From contig CAYOFG010000019.1 in the NCBI GenBank assembly GCA_964403285.1, positions 1 to 27,074 of the forward strand: a DNA stretch of 27,074 bases, given 5' to 3'. Source of the DNA: WVXT01 sp964403285 (GTDB taxonomy: Bacteria; UBA6262; WVXT01). A model generated the notes under the pieces. That model was not told the origin of the DNA and made no database searches. It saw only the letters and a program-made list of their open reading frames with translations. A program made the translations under genes and the position numbers. Positions 21,825 through 27,074 of this stretch are shown in pieces (the first letter of the stretch is position 1; every line of letters begins with the position of its first letter).

Positions 21825-22325
21825 CTACACCCTTCTCTGTTTTGGCGGGCGGCAACCATTATGAGGAATGGGCGTTACGTCCTTAATGCTGGTAATTTCC
21901 AATCCTGCTGACTGTAAAGAACGGATAGCCGTTTCCCTGCCCGAGCCGGGTCCCCTCACGAAGACAGCAACCTGCTTCATACCCTGCTCAATTGCCTTTC
22001 TGGCAGTTGCTGTGGCTGCCAATTGGGCAGCGAACGGAGTCCCCTTGCGGGCTCCCTTAAACCCTGAGATTCCAGCTGAACCCCAGGCAATAGCGTTTCC
22101 GCTATTATCAGTTATGGTAATCAAAGTATTATTGAAGGTAGCCTGAATATATGCCTTGCCTTCAAGGATATTCTTTACCAGTTTCTCCTTGGGGGGAGCA
22201 GCTTTCTTTTCGGCCATAACTTTTTTCTCTGGAGTATCTTTATTCTCAGGCATAGCCTTCTTCGTTGGAGTATCCTTCTTCTCAGGCATAGCCTTTTTCG
22301 CTGGCGTGGTTTTCTTCTCAGCCAT
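21825..22325 (-). CDS. rpsK: Ribosomal protein uS11 with repeat N-terminal extension
   Basis: Small-subunit platform protein. The S11 core begins near residue 50 (LEGKAYIQATFNNTLITITD) and includes WGSAGISGFKGARKGTPFAAQ, FVRGPGSGRETAIRSL and the end TPIPHNGCRPPKQRRV. At 166 residues it is about 37 longer than E. coli S11. The extra part, residues 1-48 (22182-22325), is four tandem 12-residue units rich in Lys, Pro, Glu and Ala, such as MPEKKDTPTKKA and MPENKDTPEKKV. The start ATG 22323-22325 follows rpsM by 3 nt. An ATG at the third or fourth unit could be used instead, but the near-contiguous rpsM stop favours the long form. Confidence 0.96.
   Translation of the reverse strand: MAEKKTTPAKKAMPEKKDTPTKKAMPENKDTPEKKVMAEKKAAPPKEKLVKNILEGKAYIQATFNNTLITITDNSGNAIAWGSAGISGFKGARKGTPFAAQLAATATARKAIEQGMKQVAVFVRGPGSGRETAIRSLQSAGLEITSIKDVTPIPHNGCRPPKQRRV
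22182..22325 (-). repeat. rpsK: Four 36-bp coding tandem repeats in rpsK
   Basis: Four successive 36-bp units encode the 12-residue units AEKKTTPAKKA(M), PEKKDTPTKKA(M), PENKDTPEKKV(M) and AEKKAAPPKEK. DNA similarity between units is high, for instance the repeated TTCTCAGGCATAGCCTT on the plus strand, so the array probably grew by slippage. Confidence 0.85.
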
Positions 22326-22328
22326 ATT

Positions 22329-22721
22329 TTATTCTTCTCCTTCTTTTACTACCTCTTTTTTGACAGTGCCAACTGTCTTTCTTCTACCTCGCTTGGTGCG
22401 AGCATTAGTCCTTGTCCTTTGACCCCGTACCGGCAATCCCCGACGGTGACGTAAGCCTCGGTAGGACCCGATATCAACCAATCTCTTAATGTTCCCCTGA
22501 ACAGTTCGCCTGAGATCCCCTTCCACCCGGAAATTCCTCTGAATTATTGTCTGTATGGCGTTAATTTCACTTTCCGTCAGGTCCTTTACTCTGGTATCAG
22601 GGTTGACTCCTGCCTCGTGGAGAATATCATTGGAGGAACTTCTTCCGATTCCGTAAATATAAGTCAAACCAATCTCAACTCTCTTCTGCGAAGGCAATTC
22701 CACTCCTGCTATACGAGCCAT
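22329..22721 (-). CDS. rpsM: Ribosomal protein uS13
   Basis: Small-subunit head protein that contacts the P-site tRNA and 50S bridge. 130 residues: MARIAGVELPSQKRVEIGLTYIYGIG at the start, the helix-hairpin region, and the RNA-binding RGLRHRRGLPVRGQRTRTNARTKRG signature followed by a Lys/Glu tail. It follows rpmJ by a 49-nt interval that contains one hairpin repeat, and precedes rpsK by 3 nt. Confidence 0.98.
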   Translation of the reverse strand: MARIAGVELPSQKRVEIGLTYIYGIGRSSSNDILHEAGVNPDTRVKDLTESEINAIQTIIQRNFRVEGDLRRTVQGNIKRLVDIGSYRGLRHRRGLPVRGQRTRTNARTKRGRRKTVGTVKKEVVKEGEE

Positions 22722-22738
22722 ATATTACTCCTTTCCAA

Positions 22739-22764
22739 ACGCTCCGATGAATCGGAGCTACTCC
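22739..22764. repeat. Hairpin repeat, family A, between rpmJ and rpsM
   Basis: Stem CTCCGAT/ATCGGAG with loop GA, followed by GCTACTCC, in the 49 nt between the rpmJ stop and the rpsM start. Confidence 0.9.
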
Positions 22765-22770
22765 CTTTTT

Positions 22771-23039
22771 TTATCCTTGCTTCTGTTTATGTCTTGGGTT
22801 GGTGCAGATTATTCTTATTATTCCTTTTCTTTTTANNNNNNNNNNNNNNNNNNNNNNNNNNNNNNNNNNNNNNNNNNNNNNNNNNNNNNNNNNNNNNNNN
22901 NNNNNNNNNNNNNNNNNNNNNNNNNNNNNNNNNNNTTCTGTTTATGTCTTGGGTTGGTGCAGATTATTCTTATTATTCCTTTTCTTTTTATTATTTTACA
23001 TTTTTTACATATTGGTCTAACGGAAGCTCTTACTTTCAT
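22771..23039 (-). CDS. rpmJ: Ribosomal protein bL36, interrupted by artificial gap
   Basis: Small zinc-binding large-subunit protein. Reading from ATG 23037-23039 gives MKVRASVRPICKKCKIIKRK and then GIIRIICTNPRHKQ up to the N run. The flank on the other side repeats the same 55 nt and then adds KQG and TAA (22771-22773). Removing the 100 N and one 55-nt copy leaves 114 nt, exactly 38 codons including stop, giving the normal 37-residue L36. The Cys11-x2-Cys14 and Cys27/His32 zinc ligands are intact. The start is ATG rather than the TTG two codons upstream (23045); GAGGTT lies before it. It follows infA by 9 nt. Confidence 0.95.
22781..22835. repeat. 55-nt sequence duplicated across gap in rpmJ, left copy
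   Basis: Identical over 55 nt to 22936-22990. An assembly overlap, not biology: collapsing it restores the rpmJ frame exactly. Confidence 0.95.
22836..22935. other. Assembly gap, 100 N, artefactual
   Basis: 100 N inserted between two contig ends that overlap by 55 nt. The rpmJ frame shows that no sequence is missing. Confidence 0.95.
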
Positions 23040-23048
23040 TGACAACCT

Positions 23049-23267
23049 CTATTTATGGCGATAAACTATCCTTCCTCTAGTCAGGTCATAGGGAGAAAGT
23101 TCTACCTTAACCTTATCCCCGGCCAGTATCTTAATGAAATGCATCCTCATCTTGCCGGAAATGTGAGCTAAAACCCTGTGGCCGTTATCCAGTTCAACTG
23201 TGAACATAGCATTAGGTAGAGCTTCAATGACTGTTCCTTCTACTTCAATCTTTTCTTCCTTGGGCAT
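23049..23267 (-). CDS. infA: Translation initiation factor IF-1
   Basis: Binds the ribosomal A site during initiation. 72 residues forming one OB fold: KIEVEGTVIEALPNAMFTVELDNGHRVLAHISGKMR and the end VKVELSPYDLTRGRIVYRHK are diagnostic. It stands between map and rpmJ as in many bacteria, with AGGAGGGGCT upstream of the ATG. Confidence 0.98.
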   Translation of the reverse strand: MPKEEKIEVEGTVIEALPNAMFTVELDNGHRVLAHISGKMRMHFIKILAGDKVKVELSPYDLTRGRIVYRHK

Positions 23268-23285
23268 AGCCCCTCCTGAATATAC

Positions 23286-24035
23286 TTAATGCAGTTCCGT
23301 GAGTATCTCCGGGCCGTTATCGGTAATTGCTACAGTATGTTCAAAATGGCAGGACAGACTCCCGTCAGCAGTAACAACTGTCCAGTGGTCATCAAGGGTT
23401 CTTATCTCATACCTTCCCATATTAACCATAGGCTCAAGGGCAAAGACCATGCCTGCTTTCAAGTAGGGACCGGTAGACTTCTTCCCAAAATTGGGAATCT
23501 GAGGCTCCTCATGCATTTCCTGTCCAATTCCATGGCCCACTAAATCCCTGACTACGGAGAAGCCGTTACTTTCGGCACATTCTTGAATTGCTGAAGATAT
23601 ATCGTAGAGTCGATTGCCCGGCACCATTTGACTAATTCCAGAAACTAAAGCACTCCTGGTAACTTCTATTAATCTCTGGGCATCTTCAGATATGCTTCCC
23701 ACAGGTAGAGTTATTGCCATGTCGCTATAGTAACCCTGGTGAACAACTCCAAAGTCGAGACTGATAATATCTCCCTCACGCAACCTGTAGCTTCCGGGAA
23801 TTCCATGAACTATCTGGTCATTAACCGAAGTGCAGATGGATGCGGGAAACCCTCGAAAACCGAGAAACGCGGGACGAGCCTTATGCATCTTTATTAACGT
23901 AGAAGCAACTCTGTCCAGCTCCTTGGTAGTCACTCCTGGCTTTACCTTTTCTGTTAACTTCTGGGAGATCTGGGCAGCAATTTGACCGCTTTTTCTCATT
24001 TTTTCTATTTCTTCAGCAGATTTTAATATGATCAT
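23286..24035 (-). CDS. map: Methionine aminopeptidase, type I
   Basis: Removes the initiator methionine from new proteins. 249 residues, short type Ia without an N-terminal zinc extension. All five metal ligands are visible: Asp94 and Asp105 in SLDFGVVHQGYYSDM, His168 in VGHGIGQEMHEEP, Glu201 in FALEPMVNMG and Glu232 in CHFEHTVAIT. The ATG overlaps the adk stop by 4 nt, and infA follows after 18 nt. Confidence 0.98.
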   Translation of the reverse strand: MIILKSAEEIEKMRKSGQIAAQISQKLTEKVKPGVTTKELDRVASTLIKMHKARPAFLGFRGFPASICTSVNDQIVHGIPGSYRLREGDIISLDFGVVHQGYYSDMAITLPVGSISEDAQRLIEVTRSALVSGISQMVPGNRLYDISSAIQECAESNGFSVVRDLVGHGIGQEMHEEPQIPNFGKKSTGPYLKAGMVFALEPMVNMGRYEIRTLDDHWTVVTADGSLSCHFEHTVAITDNGPEILTELH

Positions 24036-24682
24036 ATACGACCATCTACCACTTCACATAAGTCTTCAAAGACTTCATCTATGGATTTATTGGCATTAAT
24101 TTTTGCCAGAAGACCACGACTTTTATAATATTCAATAAGAGGATATGTCTGCCTTTCGTAAGTCTTCATCCTTTCTCTTACTGTCATTTCCTTATCATCT
24201 TCACGCTGAGACAGTTGCCGGCCACACCGGTCACATAAACCGGGAGTATGTGGTGGATTAAAAACCAAATGGAAAGTGGCCCCACAGCCATGACAAGTCC
24301 TCCTGCCGCTCAACCGTTTAACTGCTTCCTCCTGACTTAGCTCCAGGTAAATAACTCGATCGATGGGCATATCGCTCTCTTGGAGAAAACCGTTTAATGA
24401 TTCTGCCTGGGAAAGTGTGCGGGGAAAACCGTCCAGAATGAACCCTTTCCCACAATCTTCTTCTCCCAGCCTCTTCCTTACGATTTCCACAGCAATCCTG
24501 TCAGGAACCAGCTTGCCCGAGCGGACAATCTCTCGCGTTTCTCCATCCAGATAACCTTCCTCTTTAAAACCCGCTCGCAGGATGTCTCCGCTGGAAACAT
24601 GGGGAATACCATATTTTTTTGCAAGCCTTTTCGCCTGGGTACCCTTACCACTCCCAGGAGGACCTAAAAGAACTAACTTCAT
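24032..24682 (-). CDS. adk: Adenylate kinase, zinc-type LID
   Basis: Interconverts ATP + AMP and 2 ADP. 216 residues from the ATG at 24680-24682, chosen because MKLVLLGPPGSGKGTQAKRL is the family start; a TTG five codons upstream (24697) is an alternative. The P-loop is GPPGSGKGT (7-15), the NMP region has SSGDILRAG and FILDGFPRTL. The LID carries a four-cysteine zinc site, Cys130, 133, 150 and 153 (TCHGCGATF, LCDRCGRQ), as in Gram-positive and many candidate-phylum enzymes. No clear Shine-Dalgarno is seen; coupling with secY is likely. Confidence 0.97.
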   Translation of the reverse strand: MKLVLLGPPGSGKGTQAKRLAKKYGIPHVSSGDILRAGFKEEGYLDGETREIVRSGKLVPDRIAVEIVRKRLGEEDCGKGFILDGFPRTLSQAESLNGFLQESDMPIDRVIYLELSQEEAVKRLSGRRTCHGCGATFHLVFNPPHTPGLCDRCGRQLSQREDDKEMTVRERMKTYERQTYPLIEYYKSRGLLAKINANKSIDEVFEDLCEVVDGRI

Positions 24683-24704
24683 AACTAAAAATCTCAATTA
24701 AAGA

Positions 24705-26039
24705 TTACCTAATGTTAAAATATCTTCCCTTTATTCTTCCCTTCTTCATAAACCCTTCATAATGGCGCATAATCAGATGAGATTCTATCTGTCCTATAGT
24801 GTCTAAAGCAACACCAACTACAATCAATATGGCGGTTCCTCCAAAAATGGTGGTAAGCATGGGAGGAGCGTTAACCCAGCCTATAGGATATTCTGGGAGA
24901 ATGGCAATACAGACCACAAATAACGCACCTGCCAGAGTGATTCTGGTCAATACCCGGTCAATATAGAAGGCTGTCGATTGTCCAGGCCTTATACCGGGAA
25001 CGAAACCACCCCACTTCTTCATATTCTCAGCCAGGTCATTCGGATTGAAGGTAATTGCCGTATAAAAGTAACAGAAGAATATAATCAGTCCGCCATACAT
25101 AATTGTATAGAGCCACTGTCCGGGTCGCAGAAACCCGCCAATTTTCTCCATCAGCTCTATATTGGGAAAGAACTGAGCAATGGTTGCCGGGAACATCATT
25201 ATAGCCACAGCAAAGATGACGGCAATTACTCCCGATTGGTCTACCTTAAGAGGAAGGAATGTGGATTGCCCTCCGTACATCCTGCGTCCAACAATCCTTT
25301 TGGCATACTGTACGGGAATCTTCCTCTGTGCCTGCTCCACCCAGACTACAATGGCAGTAATAGCAAATACCAATACTGCCAAAAACAGGATCCCGAAGAG
25401 GGTCATCTCTTCACTTCGAAACAGACGAAAAGTATTTCCCACTGCTACTGGCAAGCGGTCTACGATGCCGGCAAAGATGATAAGGGATATTCCGTTCCCC
25501 ACGCCTTTCTCGGTAATCTGCTCGCCCAGCCACATAATAAACACCGTCCCGGCAGTTAAAGTCAAAATACTTAGTAGTTGGAAACTTAGACCGGGATTCT
25601 TTACTACAGAAGCTCCGCTTGGCGCTTTCATCGTCTGCATCCAGAAAGTCAATCCGAAAGACTGGATGGCGGCTATGAACAGTGTGCCGTAACGGGTTAT
25701 TTGAGTAATCTTTCTTCTACCAAATTCTCCCTCTTTGGACAATCTCTCAAGATAGGGAACGGCTGTCTGCAGAAGAGATATTATAATAGAAGCGTTAATG
25801 TAGGGCATAATGCCTAAAGAGAAAATAGACAGCCTGTTGAGCGCTCCTCCGGAAAACATATCCAAAAAGCCGAAGAGTGTCCCCCTTTGAGTCTCAAAAA
25901 AAGCTTTCAAGGCTGAAGCATCAATTCCCGGAGTAGGAATGGCTGCTCCCAACCTGTATACTGCCAGAATTCCCAGAGTAAATATTATCTTCTTCTTCAA
26001 TTCTGGTATTTTGAAAATATCGGTTATGCTCTTTAACAT
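24705..26039 (-). CDS. secY: Preprotein translocase subunit SecY
   Basis: Channel-forming subunit of the Sec translocon in the cytoplasmic membrane. 444 residues with ten hydrophobic segments. The N-terminal AAIPTPGID and LDMFSGGALNRLSIFSLGIMPYI (plug and TM2a), QFFPNIE, RPGQWLYTIMYGGLIIFF, PNDLAENMKKWGGFVPGIRPG and the C-terminal IGQIESHLIMRHYEGFMKKGR are all characteristic. It lies 11 nt after rplO and 22 nt before adk in the spc-operon order. Confidence 0.98.
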   Translation of the reverse strand: MLKSITDIFKIPELKKKIIFTLGILAVYRLGAAIPTPGIDASALKAFFETQRGTLFGFLDMFSGGALNRLSIFSLGIMPYINASIIISLLQTAVPYLERLSKEGEFGRRKITQITRYGTLFIAAIQSFGLTFWMQTMKAPSGASVVKNPGLSFQLLSILTLTAGTVFIMWLGEQITEKGVGNGISLIIFAGIVDRLPVAVGNTFRLFRSEEMTLFGILFLAVLVFAITAIVVWVEQAQRKIPVQYAKRIVGRRMYGGQSTFLPLKVDQSGVIAVIFAVAIMMFPATIAQFFPNIELMEKIGGFLRPGQWLYTIMYGGLIIFFCYFYTAITFNPNDLAENMKKWGGFVPGIRPGQSTAFYIDRVLTRITLAGALFVVCIAILPEYPIGWVNAPPMLTTIFGGTAILIVVGVALDTIGQIESHLIMRHYEGFMKKGRIKGRYFNIR

Positions 26040-26050
26040 TACTGACTCTC

Positions 26051-26497
26051 CTATTTCTCCAAAATTTCTACACTGCCTCCGGCTTTTAAAATCTTCTCTC
26101 TAGCACTCTTGCTGAAGCCAGCCACTTTTACCTTCAACTTTTTTGTTATCTCCCCGCTTCCCAGAATCTTTACCGGCAAATCTTTCTTTACCAGCCCCTT
26201 CTGCTTGAGTGTGGAAGCGGTAACTTCGTCGTTATCACTAAATTTCTCTTCTAGACTTTTTAGATTCACTATGTTATATTCTTTCTTGAAAATTCCGGTG
26301 AATCCTCTCTTTGGGAGACGCCGAATAAGTGGCATCTGACCCCCTTCGAAACCGAGGCGCACTCCTCCGCCTGAGCGGCTATTCTGCCCTTTATTTCCCC
26401 GACAGCTTGTGCCACCGTGACCTGAACCAGGTCCCCGGCCTACCCTTTTCTTCTTATGCTTACTGCCCATATCAGGGGCGAGCTCTGAAAGTTTCAT
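26051..26497 (-). CDS. rplO: Ribosomal protein uL15
   Basis: Late-assembly large-subunit protein. The diagnostic glycine-rich start is KHKKKRVGRGPGSGHGGTS, followed by NKGQNSRSGGGVRLGFEGGQ and the IRRLPKRGF motif. Start: ATG 26495-26497 gives MKLSELAP, the usual N-terminus, with AAGGA 7 nt upstream. An ATG five codons earlier (26512) overlaps the rpsE stop and is a second option. rpsE precedes it directly, with no rpmD between. Confidence 0.97.
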   Translation of the reverse strand: MKLSELAPDMGSKHKKKRVGRGPGSGHGGTSCRGNKGQNSRSGGGVRLGFEGGQMPLIRRLPKRGFTGIFKKEYNIVNLKSLEEKFSDNDEVTASTLKQKGLVKKDLPVKILGSGEITKKLKVKVAGFSKSAREKILKAGGSVEILEK

Positions 26498-26508
26498 TTC
26501 TCCATCCT

Positions 26509-27003
26509 TCATAATTCTTCTGCCTTCTTGCCTCTAAGCTCTGCAACCATCTCCTTAGTCCTGAGACTTTCCAGTCCTTGCATTGTGGCATAGACTACAT
26601 TAATAGGATTTTTCGACTTAAGCGACTTAGTGAGAATATCCTTTATACCCGCTGCTTCCACTACTGCTCTTACCGGACCGCCCGCTATTATACCGGTTCC
26701 CGGGCTGGCAGGCTTCATTAGCACCCGGCCAGCTCCAAAGCGACCAATTACCTCATGAGGAATGGTGGTGCCTTTAAGATGAACAGTAATTAGGTTCTTT
26801 TCCGCTCTTGCTGTGCCCTTCTGAATAGCAGACTGAACTTCTCTTGCCTTGCCCATTCCACAACCCACATAACCATTCCCATTCCCCACAACTACCAGCG
26901 CGGTAAAACCAAACCTTTTACCTCCCTTAACTACTTTAGCTACTCTATTAATATTTACAACTATCTGTTTTAGTTCTAAACCTTCTGCACTAATCCTTGC
27001 CAA
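26509..27003 (-). CDS. rpsE: Ribosomal protein uS5
   Basis: Small-subunit protein important for decoding fidelity. 164 residues: the dsRNA-binding-like part with VNINRVAKVVKGGKRFGFTA and VVGNGNGYVGCGMGKAREV, and the C-terminal domain with IPHEVIGRFGAGRVLMKPAS and GIIAGGPVRAVVEAAGI. The start is TTG (27001-27003), preceded by GGGGAGGT at good distance; no ATG is available near the conserved N-terminus. Just upstream, the interval 27004-27074 ends in a repeat arm rather than in rplR. Confidence 0.97.
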   Translation of the reverse strand: MARISAEGLELKQIVVNINRVAKVVKGGKRFGFTALVVVGNGNGYVGCGMGKAREVQSAIQKGTARAEKNLITVHLKGTTIPHEVIGRFGAGRVLMKPASPGTGIIAGGPVRAVVEAAGIKDILTKSLKSKNPINVVYATMQGLESLRTKEMVAELRGKKAEEL

Positions 27004-27037
27004 CTTACCTCCCCTCTATCCTCTCAATATTTGAAAG

Positions 27038-27074
27038 ATAGTTTGTGAAGAGCTCTTGGAATTTTAGCCAAAAA
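27038..27074. repeat. Partial second copy of the 186-bp element at window edge
   Basis: 37 nt matching 21639-21675 with one mismatch (C/T). The preceding bases 27029-27037 resemble the terminal repeat with small changes. The window stops inside the element, as expected if assembly broke at a multicopy repeat. It lies about 35 nt upstream of the rpsE start. Confidence 0.88.

Noticed and set aside
21657..21911. Possible small plus-strand gene across the 186-bp element
   Set aside because: The frame runs through the hairpin element and into the rpsK end, lacks a ribosome-binding site, and resembles no protein I know.

Overview
The window is a bacterial chromosome segment of roughly 45% GC, judged by eye. 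Every intact gene lies on the minus strand, so the biological reading order runs from about 27000 down to 1. Four runs of exactly 100 N mark scaffold joins. At two of them the same 55-nt sequence stands on both sides, which points to a short-read, probably metagenomic, assembly. The gene set is that of a rod-shaped heterotrophic bacterium. I cannot place it in a phylum from sequence alone. The density of small palindromic repeats, the zinc-type S4, L36 and adenylate kinase, and the gene order would fit an uncultured candidate phylum (Omnitrophota or Aerophobota-like is my guess, low confidence).

Region 1 (27003 to 19474) is the distal spc/alpha ribosomal cluster in canonical order: rpsE, rplO, secY, adk, map, infA, rpmJ, rpsM, rpsK, rpsD, rpoA, rplQ. 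rpmD (L30) is absent between rpsE and rplO. S11 carries a four-unit Lys/Pro-rich N-terminal extension. A 186-bp element with terminal inverted repeats sits between rpsK and rpsD, and the first part of a second copy forms the very end of the window. Region 2 (19461 to 13844) follows 12 nt after rplQ: mreB, mreC, mreD (frameshifted at a T9 run), mrdA (PBP2) and rodA, the lateral-wall elongation machinery. Region 3 (13679 to 9822) holds a radical SAM protein with its partner DUF2344 protein, then the RNase E/G gene.

Region 4 (9821 to 9424) is a gene-free stretch of about 400 nt holding an assembly gap, an inverted pair of REP-like repeats and the 29-codon tail of what looks like a REP-associated tyrosine transposase. 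These are followed by a clear sigma70-type promoter for rplU, rpmA, obg and proB (region 5). Region 6 (6651 to 1) begins with a second, equally clear promoter and possible operator in front of a marR gene. It continues with a phasin-like protein, an MGDG-synthase-type glycosyltransferase, an NAD-dependent epimerase/reductase, an SPT-like alpha-oxoamine synthase, cdaA, a 31-residue YbbR/CdaR-like micro-protein, and glmM (cut by the window edge). The lipid trio could make and glycosylate a sphingoid-type lipid; that is inference.

The most striking theme is the repeats. At least five families of short palindromes or inverted-repeat elements are scattered through the window. Several lie inside genes and are translated in frame (epimerase, MreC, radical SAM protein); one supplies the stop codon of the radical SAM gene, another forms a rodA stop boundary, and another probably supplies a Shine-Dalgarno sequence. 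I saw no rRNA, tRNA, CRISPR array, intact transposase, convincing riboswitch or canonical rho-independent terminator.
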